From an uncultured Clostridia bacterium (GTDB taxonomy: Bacteria > Bacillota > Clostridia > Oscillospirales > Ruminococcaceae), in the NCBI GenBank assembly GCA_944382875.1, contig CALWNQ010000007.1, positions 1-64,000 of the forward strand: a DNA stretch of 64,000 nt, read 5' to 3'. The notes under the pieces were generated by a model. It was not told where the DNA came from. It saw nothing but the letters and a program-made list of their open reading frames with translations, and made no database searches. Both the position numbers and the translations under genes were made by a program. Shown piece by piece: positions 8,031-16,595 of this stretch. Numbering within the stretch: the stretch's first letter is position 1; every line of letters starts with the position of its first letter.

Positions 8031-9139
8031 TGCACGCCACCCCGGGCAATCCGCTCCGGATCCACTTCACCGGGATTGCAGAGAACCAAGCTGACACCCT
8101 CTTTTCCGGGAACCAGACGCAGCTTTTCCATCGAAGCGGGGAAAAACAGCTCATCCGCCTTTTTTACCGGCAGATGGGTGTGCTCTCCCTCCAGAACACC
8201 GTCGCCATCCAGCACAATTACGGTCTGAGGACGGCCTGTAGACAACAGCGGCACCTCTTTCACCGCATCCAGACGGGTAAAGGAAAAATAGTTCGTCTGT
8301 GCCGGACCGATGAGAAGGGATTCCTTGCCCCAATCCCCGCTGCGGATCACAGTCGGCGGAATCCGGTACCGGTGCAGATTTTCCTCATAATCGCTGCCGT
8401 TATAGATATAGCAGCCCAGCAGCCGCTGTTTGTAGGCTTCCGCTTCCTCCGGGCTTACCGGCACCCGGGGTTTTCCGGCACCGACCGTAATGTCAGAGGG
8501 CTCCTGCACCTCGACCACAAAACAGCCCGGCCCGATTGCGTGGGGCACACCGGCCGCGATAAAGAAAACATCCCCCACCGAAACGGGCACCTTGTGGCAG
8601 CACTGTTCCATCGCACGAATGTCGCCTGCATCATAACCGGCTTCAAACTTTGCCCGGTCGGCATCCTCTTTGAATCCCATCAGGACATAGGGCGGTTCCT
8701 CGGTGTCATCCCGAAGCCCGATGACATACCAGCTTTCTTCCTTTCCGTAGTCACTGCCGAAATGTTCTTTTGCATAGGGACGGGTGGGGTGAGTTTGCAG
8801 ACCGAGCTGACGCTGTGCGTCCAGCAGTTTGACCAACAGCCCGACACGCTCCCCGTTCAGCGCAAGATGGGCTTCTCCCAGTGCTTCCTTTGGATTTTCG
8901 GCGATCGCTTCAAACAGCCAGCATTCCCGTCCATCCGGCAAGATGCAGCGGGAACAACCATCGTTCGGATCGCTTCCCGATGCCGCACGAACCGTACGGG
9001 TATCCGATCCTACCCAAGCTTCGGGCCGGCCGTCGTCCTGCGGCGGCTTGATGCCGCGGAAACGGTCGATTTCCCTTCCGCCGGGATAACGGACAATTTT
9101 GTTTTGAATAAGACGCCAAGGCATTTGAAAAATGTTCAT
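8027..9139 (-). CDS. manA: Class I mannose-6-phosphate isomerase
   Basis: 370 residues from ATG 9139; AGAGGTG 6 bases upstream covers the in-frame GTG at 9148, which is therefore unlikely. It interconverts mannose-6-phosphate and fructose-6-phosphate. The cupin zinc ligands are visible in GLQTHPTRPYAKEHFG (Gln and His), KEESWYVIG (Glu) and AAGVPHAIGPG (His). Length fits class I enzymes (about 310-390). It follows the alpha-mannosidase gene by 18 bases and links released mannose to glycolysis. No dedicated mannose kinase is next to it, so phosphorylation may come from the PfkB kinase or from elsewhere. Confidence 0.93.
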   Translation of the reverse strand: MNIFQMPWRLIQNKIVRYPGGREIDRFRGIKPPQDDGRPEAWVGSDTRTVRAASGSDPNDGCSRCILPDGRECWLFEAIAENPKEALGEAHLALNGERVGLLVKLLDAQRQLGLQTHPTRPYAKEHFGSDYGKEESWYVIGLRDDTEEPPYVLMGFKEDADRAKFEAGYDAGDIRAMEQCCHKVPVSVGDVFFIAAGVPHAIGPGCFVVEVQEPSDITVGAGKPRVPVSPEEAEAYKQRLLGCYIYNGSDYEENLHRYRIPPTVIRSGDWGKESLLIGPAQTNYFSFTRLDAVKEVPLLSTGRPQTVIVLDGDGVLEGEHTHLPVKKADELFFPASMEKLRLVPGKEGVSLVLCNPGEVDPERIARGGVQ

Positions 9140-9157
9140 ACTAAGCACCTCTAAAAA

Positions 9158-11641
9158 TTAATATCCTTCCAGTAACGGACAATCTTCCAATTTTCGCTCT
9201 GCGGGGATAAAACGCCAACTGCGCACTTCCTGCCCTTCCAGCCGGATTTGCTGTGAAAAGCTGAGCGCAGGGAAGGAGAGTACAGCCGATTGCTCCTGTC
9301 CGGTAGTTTCATATAGCCGCAGGATGTAGCCGCGGCCATCCTCTGCCTTTTTCCAAGCGGAGAGGACTACCGAAGGATTATCAATCAAAAGGGCAGGAGC
9401 AGCTTTCTTTCCTTTGCCGGAGGGGCAGAAGGCCAATGCGTAGGGCTTTTCATTAAAGACCAGCGCTTCGTTGTCCAGCGAGTCCAGCAGTTCAGGCGAA
9501 CCACCATCAAAACGGAACCGGAATTCCCGCATCCCCTGTTCCATCCGGGGAGCGTAACGGTCCTCGCTGAACGCCTTGCCCATTACAAAGTCAGATGAAG
9601 TGTATCCCGCCGAACGCAGCATCGTCAGCCGCAGCAAACTCCCACGGCAGTCCGCACCGTAGGTTCCGGCGGTAATGGCCGCAAAAGCCCGCTCCGCATC
9701 ATGCAGCGCCAGCCACTTCTGCGCCACGATCTCCCGGTCTTTGTCCAGCTCCTCCCGGCCGAACATAACCTGTCCGGTAAAGTCCGCTTCATCCAGCGCC
9801 GTATCGATCGCCAGTTTGAGCGTCTGCTGTTTTTCTCCAAAGAAAACGCTGGCTTCCAGATCAAAATATGTACCGTGTTTGGGAAGCAGATACCGCACCG
9901 CCGCTTTTGAATCGTGCAGTCCAAACACCGCTTCGACAACGGTGCGGACGCTGCCGTCCTCAATCACCCGGACGGAGGGGATGACACGGTCCTCAATGCC
10001 GGAAAATTCAGTGCCCTCGTAAGGTGTAAGAAGCTGGAAAGTGCGTTCAGCGTGGGAATATTTGGAACCAAGTCCCCACGGATTGTTGCCGTCATCCACC
10101 GTGACAAGGCGGAAGCTGCCGGGACGAACCAGCTCTCTGCCGCCCACTGCATACCGGTCAATCAAGCCGGTCGAGGTATTGATCTCCACCTGCATTTCCC
10201 CGTTGTCAAAACAAAATGCCTTATCGTTGATGATCGGGGCAAAAGCGGGACGAGCGGGAAGCGGCTCCCAGGCAACATCCATCCGGGTAACCGAACCGGC
10301 CTTGAGGGTGGCGTGCACTGTGACCATTTTGCGCCAGTCCAGACTGAAATTGCTGAGCTCTTTTTCCGCCTGCGCCGGGACTGCTTCGCCGGGATGATCG
10401 GAAGCGTCGCCCATTGTCACAACAGGAGACATGAAATTTGTCGTCCAGTTCTGCTTGGGCAGTCCGCATTCACAGCTGAAATCCCCGGTGATATCGAAGG
10501 GGTGGGGGTTGTAGAACAGGATGGGGGATGTGCCGTCTTTCACACGAGGTTCGCCGGCTGTCAGCGCGATAAAGGTGTACATTTTCTCCCGGCTGACAAT
10601 TTCCAGCCCGTGATCCAAAAGCCGGAGGGTATCTTCTTCCACCAGATGGGTGCCGGAACCCGGCAGCGCATCGTGAAATTCGCTGAAAAGCAAATCTTTG
10701 GCCGCCTCATCCAACGCCGCCTTGGGATATGGTTTCTCATAGAGAAGCTCGGCCGCCGACGCCATTTTTTCCGCTGTGTACAGCTCGTTTTCCAACTCGC
10801 GGTGCTTCTGCTTTACCCGGATCTGAGAGGTATAACAGCCGTCCGCCACCGGGTTGAGTCCCCGTTCCACCACCGGCATCTCCGCGCCCAGCTCTTGCCG
10901 CTTTGCAAAATACGCTTCAGGGAAAGAGTGACAGATTTCATGAGCCGTATCGGTTTCGATTATCTCTTTGAGATCCTGCAAATCCTTGCGGGAAGGTCCG
11001 CCGCCGTGATCCCCAACGCCCCAGAGCACCAGAGTGACCGGTTCTTCCTTCTTTTCTTCGAGGAACTTTTTCAGCTCCTCCGCCGCATGTCCCCAAACCG
11101 AATTGTAGTTTTCATCCGAACGGTGAACTGCAATCTCGGTACCGTGGTATCCTTTCCAGAGATAATCCTGATCGGCAAAATCAAAATTGTTTTTGGCAGG
11201 ACGGCAAACCAAATAGGAATCATATCCCGCCTGCCGCAAAATCTGCACCAACCCACGGGAATGTCCAAAGGAGTCAAAATTGATCGCGGTATTCGGCCGC
11301 ACATTAAAATTTTCCGCAAAAAATTTTCGTCCGGAGAGAATATTGCGCACAATGGATTCGCCTGCAGGCATATTACAATCCGGCTGCAAATACCAACCGC
11401 CGATGATATGCCATTTTCCCTCCTTTACCTGTTGCTGAATCTCCGCAAACAGCTCCGGATCGTGATCTTTTACCCACTGGTACAGAATACTCTCGTTGTG
11501 ATTAAAGATAAACCCCGGAAATTCCCGGGTCAGTTCTGATGCCGTCCGAAAAGTAGAAAGTGCTTCTGCGCAGCCTTCTTCCCATCTCCATAACCAAACA
11601 GGGTCCAAATGGGCATTGGCAACCAGATATACCTGTTTCAT
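9158..11641 (-). CDS. GH38 alpha-mannosidase
   Basis: 827 residues from ATG 11641 (GGAGG, 7 bases). The family 38 zinc site begins at VANAHLDPVWLWRW near residue 7 (His and Asp ligands). The nucleophile region is AINFDSFGHSRGLVQILRQAG near residue 130. There is no signal peptide, so it acts in the cytoplasm on imported manno-oligosaccharides. The C-terminal beta domains are typical. Size is close to E. coli MngB (about 877), so 2-O-mannosylglycerate-type substrates are an alternative to N-glycan fragments. First gene of a six-gene operon with its own promoter upstream. Confidence 0.95.
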   Translation of the reverse strand: MKQVYLVANAHLDPVWLWRWEEGCAEALSTFRTASELTREFPGFIFNHNESILYQWVKDHDPELFAEIQQQVKEGKWHIIGGWYLQPDCNMPAGESIVRNILSGRKFFAENFNVRPNTAINFDSFGHSRGLVQILRQAGYDSYLVCRPAKNNFDFADQDYLWKGYHGTEIAVHRSDENYNSVWGHAAEELKKFLEEKKEEPVTLVLWGVGDHGGGPSRKDLQDLKEIIETDTAHEICHSFPEAYFAKRQELGAEMPVVERGLNPVADGCYTSQIRVKQKHRELENELYTAEKMASAAELLYEKPYPKAALDEAAKDLLFSEFHDALPGSGTHLVEEDTLRLLDHGLEIVSREKMYTFIALTAGEPRVKDGTSPILFYNPHPFDITGDFSCECGLPKQNWTTNFMSPVVTMGDASDHPGEAVPAQAEKELSNFSLDWRKMVTVHATLKAGSVTRMDVAWEPLPARPAFAPIINDKAFCFDNGEMQVEINTSTGLIDRYAVGGRELVRPGSFRLVTVDDGNNPWGLGSKYSHAERTFQLLTPYEGTEFSGIEDRVIPSVRVIEDGSVRTVVEAVFGLHDSKAAVRYLLPKHGTYFDLEASVFFGEKQQTLKLAIDTALDEADFTGQVMFGREELDKDREIVAQKWLALHDAERAFAAITAGTYGADCRGSLLRLTMLRSAGYTSSDFVMGKAFSEDRYAPRMEQGMREFRFRFDGGSPELLDSLDNEALVFNEKPYALAFCPSGKGKKAAPALLIDNPSVVLSAWKKAEDGRGYILRLYETTGQEQSAVLSFPALSFSQQIRLEGQEVRSWRFIPAERKLEDCPLLEGY

Positions 11642-11679
11642 GTTGTTTCCTCCTTTTGCCATAACAAACCTATTTTATT

Positions 11680-11708
11680 ATATAACTTATTTATGTCCTT
11701 TTTGTAAA
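11680..11708 (-). promoter_or_regulatory. Probable promoter of the alpha-mannosidase operon
   Basis: On the minus strand TTTACA (11703-11708) is followed after 17 bases by TTATAT (11680-11685) in a run reading TTATATAATA, so the exact -10 may shift by a few bases. It lies just downstream of the terminator of the ABC importer genes, so the hydrolase operon can be expressed on its own. Confidence 0.55.
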
Positions 11709-11729
11709 CGTGATGTACTTATTTGCCAA

Positions 11730-11768
11730 GAAAAACGGAAGGAATACGATTTAACATATTCCTTCCGT
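11730..11768 (-). terminator. Terminator of the sugar ABC importer operon
   Basis: A perfect 12-bp stem (ACGGAAGGAATA at 11735-11746 with TATTCCTTCCGT at 11757-11768, loop of 10) is followed by five T on the minus strand. It ends the binding-protein transcript. Confidence 0.85.
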
Positions 11769-11808
11769 CTTGGTCAATTAGGTGACGAATGCTGAACCTT
11801 TTTGGTGG

Positions 11809-13140
11809 TTAGTGGCTTTCCCAATAGTTAGAGATTGCTTTGTTGATATTCTCCACCATCGCGTCAATATCCGCATCTGTCTTGGTGCCATTAATGATCG
11901 GGCCCCAACCATCCGTGATGAACGCGGTTGCATCGCTCGCAAACGGATCCAGGAAGCGGATCGGGAGCTTGGTTTCAGCTTCCAGCATATAAGTCATGCC
12001 GTCAACAAGATCTTGATGTCCCTCTTCAACCAGCTTGTCGTAATAAGCCTGGCCGTAATCAGTTGCTGCGGGAGGCGCAACAGGAGTCTGAGGAAGAACT
12101 TCAGAGTACATTTCGGTGTGAATAAACTTGATCATATCATAGATCAGATCGGGATCTTCGATATCCTTGGAGCTGGCCCAGCCAGTGCAGTCATAAATGG
12201 AGGTCTGGATTCCGCCTTCTGCGATTGGCCAGGAAACAAATCCCCATTCAAAATCTTCGGGCGCATTGCGGATAAACTCATCTGCAAACCACTGTCCGGC
12301 AGTAAACATCGGGCACTGGCCTTCCATAAACATGGTGGAAGCGTTGGTGACATTCCATTCGTTATCGGTCATGTAGCCATTCTGTACTGCTTCGCCGATC
12401 ATCTGAACAGCCTTCTTAAAGGAATCGCTCGCGGTTACGCTCTGCACGTTGGTAATGGTGCTTGCAAACGGTTCGTCACCTGCGGATGCCGCATAAACCG
12501 ATACAAAGAAGGGGTCAAACTTTGCATTCGCATATAAGCCGTAGGTGTGGTTTCCGCCCTCGTCTTTGGTCAGCTTTTCGGCATATTCGAGACACTGTTC
12601 CAGCGACCAGCCGTCTTTGGGGTATTCCAGTCCGGCTTCATCGAACGCCGCTTTGCTGTAGAAAACACCGTAAGTATTCAGCAGGCCGGGGAAGCCATAC
12701 AGTTTTCCGTCTACCTTCCAGTTTTCTACAACGCCGGGATAGTAAAGCTCTTCAATGCCGTCTTCGGCTGCCTTTTCGGTCCAGTCATACAGGTTTCCGG
12801 AAGAGCCGTACTGGATTACCCAGTCATTACCTACCATAAATACATCTGGCGCAGTTTTAGAGGAAATCATAGATTTGATTTTGGTGCCGTAGTCTGTCAG
12901 CGGGGAAGGAGTCAGCTCAACGGTTACACCGGGATGCGACTCTTCAAATTTTTTGAAGGACTCTAGAATCAGCTGATTCATGGTTTCGGATTCCCAGGTC
13001 ATAAAGCTGATGGTTGTCTCCTTGGTGCTGTCGCCCGTGTTGTTGCCGCTGGAAGTTCCATTGGAATCTCCGCAGCCGGCCAGAGCAGCAGCCGACATCG
13101 CGATTGCACACAGCGCTGCCAATATTCTGATTTTTTTCAT
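11809..13140 (-). CDS. ABC transporter sugar-binding lipoprotein (family 1)
   Basis: 443 residues from ATG 13140 (AAGGAG, 7 bases; the ATG at 13146 is too close to that site). It is a lipoprotein: MKKIRILAALCAIAMSAA then lipobox LAGC, with Cys about 22, followed by a Ser/Gly/Asn/Thr linker. The mature part is an extracellular solute-binding protein of the maltose type (TISFMTWES, FEESHPGVTVELTP, APDVFMVGNDWV). It should catch a sugar or oligosaccharide outside the cell and pass it to the two permeases encoded upstream. The adjoining mannosidase operon suggests manno-oligosaccharides. Last gene of the importer operon. Confidence 0.93.
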   Translation of the reverse strand: MKKIRILAALCAIAMSAAALAGCGDSNGTSSGNNTGDSTKETTISFMTWESETMNQLILESFKKFEESHPGVTVELTPSPLTDYGTKIKSMISSKTAPDVFMVGNDWVIQYGSSGNLYDWTEKAAEDGIEELYYPGVVENWKVDGKLYGFPGLLNTYGVFYSKAAFDEAGLEYPKDGWSLEQCLEYAEKLTKDEGGNHTYGLYANAKFDPFFVSVYAASAGDEPFASTITNVQSVTASDSFKKAVQMIGEAVQNGYMTDNEWNVTNASTMFMEGQCPMFTAGQWFADEFIRNAPEDFEWGFVSWPIAEGGIQTSIYDCTGWASSKDIEDPDLIYDMIKFIHTEMYSEVLPQTPVAPPAATDYGQAYYDKLVEEGHQDLVDGMTYMLEAETKLPIRFLDPFASDATAFITDGWGPIINGTKTDADIDAMVENINKAISNYWESH

Positions 13141-13218
13141 AACCATTCTCCTTTTACATAATATTGATTTTATGTATGTTTTTCCGGACACACCGGAACA
13201 ATCCCAAAATGACGCGGA

Positions 13219-14073
13219 TTATTTCAGCCCCGCTGTTGTCAGAGAACCAAGACCCTGCATAAAGTATTTCTGTGCTACAAAAAAGAGAATCAGAGTGGGA
13301 AGCATATAGACCAGGTCTGTTGCCATAAACTTGTTCCATTCTACCGCGTACAGGGTAGAGTAGGAAGCAACCGCCAATGAAAGCGTCCACTTTTCACCGT
13401 CGATCAGGTAAATCAACGGGCTTAGATACTCGTTCCAGGAAGCCTGGAACTGCATGATTACAATGGTGATGATAGCCGGTTTGATAATTGGCATAATAAT
13501 TTGGAACAGGATCCGTACATGTCCGGCTCCATCGATTTTTGCCGCCTCATCAAAGGAACGCGGAACTCCCATGAGGAACTGCCGGATCAGGAAGGTGTAG
13601 AACGGGCTGCCAAGAAATGCCGGCAAAATCAGCGGCCAATATGTATTCAGCGCGTTCAAAGCGGTCCACAAACGGTAAACAGGAATCAGACCAACCATAG
13701 AAGGCAGCATCATACTTCCCACGAACAGGTAGAACCAGAATTTTCTTCCGGCAAACCGGATTCGAGCCAGGCCGTATCCAACAACACTGCAGCTTAAAAC
13801 CTGCCCGATTACGCACATAGCACTGATAAATACCGTGTTCACGAATCTGGGCCAAAAGCTAACTGCCGCAAGTCCTTCCGGAAAATTCTCCCAGTGAAAT
13901 TCTTTCGGAATCCATTCGGGAGGAATTGACATAATGGAGGAGTTGCTTTTCAGCGCCGCCGTTATCATCCAGAGAAGCGGGAGGATCATGGCGAGAGACA
14001 GAATCCACAGAATAATCCCGCGAATCAGGTTGCCAATAAAAGTTCTTCTTTTTTTAGACTGCAAAACTGACAT
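13219..14073 (-). CDS. ABC sugar permease, MalG/UgpE type
   Basis: 284 residues from ATG 14073 (GAGGAGG, 7 bases). Six hydrophobic segments. The cytoplasmic EAA loop reads GVPRSFDEAAKIDGAGHVRILFQIIMPI, diagnostic for binding-protein-dependent sugar permeases. It pairs with the MalF-type permease just upstream, 14 bases away, and with the binding protein downstream. No ATPase gene is present in the operon, so the importer must use a shared ATPase of the MsmX type encoded elsewhere (inference from known Firmicute carbohydrate importers). Confidence 0.93.
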   Translation of the reverse strand: MSVLQSKKRRTFIGNLIRGIILWILSLAMILPLLWMITAALKSNSSIMSIPPEWIPKEFHWENFPEGLAAVSFWPRFVNTVFISAMCVIGQVLSCSVVGYGLARIRFAGRKFWFYLFVGSMMLPSMVGLIPVYRLWTALNALNTYWPLILPAFLGSPFYTFLIRQFLMGVPRSFDEAAKIDGAGHVRILFQIIMPIIKPAIITIVIMQFQASWNEYLSPLIYLIDGEKWTLSLAVASYSTLYAVEWNKFMATDLVYMLPTLILFFVAQKYFMQGLGSLTTAGLK

Positions 14074-14087
14074 AACCACGCCTCCTC

Positions 14088-15020
14088 TCAATCGTTATTC
14101 TCATAGTAGACATATGCGTTTGAAAAACGGAATACGATGGCAGTAAATATCATAATGATAATAAACAGCACCATAACCTGTGCCATGGCATATCCATACT
14201 TAAAGCCGTTAAACGCCTTATCATAGATGGAATAGGCAAGCAGGTAGGTAGAATAGTTTGGTCCGCCGCCCACACCGCCGTAGTTTGTCAGCAACTGAGG
14301 CGGGTTAAATGCCTGGAATGCAGTAATCAGACCGGTAATCAGCTGCAAAAACAGTACCGGGGACATCATGGGAATTGTAATCTTGAAGAATTTTTGCAGG
14401 CCGTTTGCTCCGTCCACGTCTGCCGCCTCATACAGTTCCGCCGAAATGGACTGCAATCCAGACAGGAAAATAATCATCATACTGCCAACGCCCCAAATAG
14501 AAACGATTGCCATAGATACCAACGCGGTGTCTTCACTTTGTAGCCATTTGGGACCTTTGATTCCGAAAATTGCCAGAAGCTGATTGATCAGGCCGTAATC
14601 CGGATCATACACAAATTTCCAAAGAACGAGAGCTGCAACAGAAGGAAGCACGACAGGAAGATAAAATAACGTCCGCAACACCTTAACGCTAAACATGTTT
14701 TTGTTGAGCATAACTGCAAGCAACAAGCCAAAAACCAAAGTTAGCGGCACTGTCATTAAAACATACAGGAATGTCGCCTTAATTGCTTTCGGAAAAGACG
14801 GATCGGTTGTAAACATATAGGTATAATTTTCAAATCCAATAAATCTTGCCGGAGAAAGCCCGTCCCATTCTGTAAAAGAATAAAAAATTGCGACGATTAA
14901 AGGATAGGCCACAAAAGCGGCAAAACCAATCAGCGAAGGCAAAATGAACATATATCCGATAAATCCATCTCGCTGCCAAAACCGCCTTTTCCGCGGAATT
15001 TCCGCTTTGCTGTTATTCAT
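14088..15020 (-). CDS. ABC sugar permease, MalF/UgpA type
   Basis: 310 residues, ATG 15020 with an AGGA-rich site upstream. Six transmembrane segments and the EAA loop SISAELYEAADVDGANGLQKFF at about residue 200. It starts with a short basic cytoplasmic stretch (RKRRFWQRD) before the first membrane helix. First gene of the importer operon, transcribed from a promoter that carries a candidate operator for the divergent GntR/LacI-type regulator. Confidence 0.93.
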   Translation of the reverse strand: MNNSKAEIPRKRRFWQRDGFIGYMFILPSLIGFAAFVAYPLIVAIFYSFTEWDGLSPARFIGFENYTYMFTTDPSFPKAIKATFLYVLMTVPLTLVFGLLLAVMLNKNMFSVKVLRTLFYLPVVLPSVAALVLWKFVYDPDYGLINQLLAIFGIKGPKWLQSEDTALVSMAIVSIWGVGSMMIIFLSGLQSISAELYEAADVDGANGLQKFFKITIPMMSPVLFLQLITGLITAFQAFNPPQLLTNYGGVGGGPNYSTYLLAYSIYDKAFNGFKYGYAMAQVMVLFIIIMIFTAIVFRFSNAYVYYENND

Positions 15021-15106
15021 ATTTTTTCCTCCTTGTCATTATTACTGCATTTTTAACATGATGTGAAATGAAATCATAAAATATTGATAATCCTGCTTAC
15101 AGCTAT

Positions 15107-15135
15107 ATTGTACATATCATTTTCAGTTTTGTAAA
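15107..15135 (-). promoter_or_regulatory. Promoter of the sugar ABC importer with operator-like element
   Basis: On the minus strand TTTACA (15130-15135) is 17 bases from TACAAT (15107-15112). The spacer contains AAATGATATGT (15112-15122 read on minus), the same 11 bases found at the regulator's own start region. A repressor bound there would block RNA polymerase. Confidence 0.7.
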
Positions 15136-15377
15136 TAGGATTTTTCAAAAAAAGAACATAATTTTCAAAAAAAATATCCATAACATTCCGATTTTACTTT
15201 ATATTTTTATGCGAATAGAGAACACTGTTCTAATAAACTTTGCAAAATTGATATATAAATTGGATTTATTTATTCGTTTTGTATTGTTTGGCATATCATT
15301 TTGTTTTTACTACTTAAAAATATTATTTTATCGCTTTATCAGAGAAAAATATTGCTTTTCTTTGTTTTATTTGCCAG

Positions 15378-15406
15378 TTGCATCTAACTTTTTCAAATGA
15401 TATAAT
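15378..15406 (+). promoter_or_regulatory. Promoter of the GntR/LacI-type regulator
   Basis: TTGCAT (15378-15383), 17 bases, TATAAT (15401-15406). AAATGATATA (15395-15404) overlaps the -10 hexamer. Confidence 0.75.
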
Positions 15407-15413
15407 ATTTTTG

Positions 15414-15429
15414 AAATGATATGTCATTT
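15414..15429 (+). promoter_or_regulatory. Candidate operator palindrome AAATGA-TATG-TCATTT
   Basis: A perfect 6-bp dyad with a 4-base centre lies at the expected transcription start of the regulator gene. Its first 11 bases recur inside the importer promoter on the other strand. This is the likely binding site of the encoded repressor (inference from position and symmetry). Confidence 0.65.
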
Positions 15430-15442
15430 GGAGGCGAAACTT

Positions 15443-16573
15443 TTGAGCAAAAGCAAACCAAACCCCTTTCAACAGAAACAGCCGCTCTATATGCAGATAT
15501 ATACCGATCTTCTTCGTAAAATCAACAGTGGAGATTTTCCGGTAGGAAGCAAGCTGCCCTCTGAACAGGAAACGGCACAGAACTACCATGTCAGCCGGAT
15601 TACCAGCAAAAAAGCAATGGACACTTTGGCGGCAAACGGATATATTTCCCGTACACCCGGACGCGGGACCTTTGTTCTAAAACAGGAGCGTCCCAAACCG
15701 ACAGAATCATCTACCTCAAAAAGGTTACCCATTATTGGCGTTGTCATCGAAAAGTTTTCGGTCAGCTTTGGCGGCGAATTAATCCTTGGAATCGAGCGGG
15801 AGTGCCGCCGATTTGGATATACCATGGCGCTTCGATGCACCTACCACGATGAAAAAGAAGAAGAACGCGCCATCGACGAGCTGATGGAATTGGGGGTTGC
15901 CGGCTTAATTGTCATGTGTGTCTATACCGAAACCTACAATACACGGATTCTAAAGCTGGTGCTGGACGACTTTCCCATCATTCTCGTAGACCGGGTCATG
16001 AGCGGCATCCCGCTTTCCTGCGTCTGTACCAACAATAAAAAAGCTGCCGAAGAATTGGCAGACATTCTCTTTGAAAAAGGTCATGAGCAGATCGCTTTTG
16101 TGGTTGCACAAAAATCCTTCCTCACTTCAACGGTTGGAGAACGGGCAGACGGTGTGATTGAAAGCTGTGTCCGCCACGGAAAAAGCGCCAACCGGAGCGA
16201 CTGGGTAGTAGATTTAAACAACCCCGACGGAAATTATCCTCCGGGCAATTTGGAAAGCCTACGCAGAGCGGATATTGATACTCTCAAACATTTTATGCTG
16301 ACGCATAAGGAAATTACCGGATATATGGCCGCTTCTTATGATGTCGCCATGCTTGTAATGCAAGCAGACCGCGAATGTGGTCCTCCTCAAGGGAAACAGC
16401 GGCAAGTTGTATGTTTTGACGCACCTGAAGGGACAAGCATTACCAATCCGCTAATTCATGTTCGACAGAACCAGCAGGAAATGGGCCGGTTAGCCGTCAA
16501 ACAACTGATTGATCGCATTTCGGGAAAACAGACTCCTCGTATCACTTATGTCGATTATAAGATCGTAAAATAA
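15443..16573 (+). CDS. GntR-type HTH regulator with LacI-like sugar-binding domain
   Basis: 376 residues from TTG 15443, which has GGAGG 8 bases upstream; the ATG at 15416 lies inside the operator and has none. Residues about 10-75 are a GntR winged helix (PLYMQIYTDLLRKINSGDF, GSKLPSEQETAQNYHVSRIT, GRGTFV). The rest is a periplasmic-binding-protein-like effector domain as in LacI and AraR (PIIGVVIEKFSVSFGGELILGIERECRRFGY; ending DYKIVK). This AraR-like build fits a repressor released by a sugar. It is divergent from the importer operon, whose promoter shares its operator-like element. An AraC gene follows 22 bases later, probably on the same transcript. Confidence 0.93.
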   Translation: MSKSKPNPFQQKQPLYMQIYTDLLRKINSGDFPVGSKLPSEQETAQNYHVSRITSKKAMDTLAANGYISRTPGRGTFVLKQERPKPTESSTSKRLPIIGVVIEKFSVSFGGELILGIERECRRFGYTMALRCTYHDEKEEERAIDELMELGVAGLIVMCVYTETYNTRILKLVLDDFPIILVDRVMSGIPLSCVCTNNKKAAEELADILFEKGHEQIAFVVAQKSFLTSTVGERADGVIESCVRHGKSANRSDWVVDLNNPDGNYPPGNLESLRRADIDTLKHFMLTHKEITGYMAASYDVAMLVMQADRECGPPQGKQRQVVCFDAPEGTSITNPLIHVRQNQQEMGRLAVKQLIDRISGKQTPRITYVDYKIVK

Positions 16574-16595
16574 AACCGCATCAGGAGGGACAAAC

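Larger units (their letters stand above)
15021..15442. other. Divergent control region between sugar importer and its regulator
   Basis: 422 AT-rich bases without a convincing gene. They hold the minus-strand promoter of the importer operon (15107-15135), the plus-strand promoter of the regulator (15378-15406) and three copies of an AAATGATAT-type element, two at the regulator promoter and one in the importer promoter. Between about 15140 and 15370 I see only AT-rich sequence; the short open frame at 15209-15400 has no ribosome binding site and looks random. Confidence 0.65.

Noticed and set aside
8030-9154. A 374-codon open frame on the plus strand opposite manA
   Set aside because: It is antisense to a clear ManA with all zinc ligands and good start; its translation has no domain and no ribosome binding site. 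A GC-rich shadow.
9914-11539. A 541-codon open frame on the plus strand opposite the GH38 gene
   Set aside because: The minus strand has a complete GH38 protein. The plus frame has no start signal and no recognisable fold; it reflects codon bias of the real gene.
15209-15400. A 63-codon ORF between the sugar operons
   Set aside because: AT-rich random-looking product, no ribosome binding site, and it runs into the regulator promoter.
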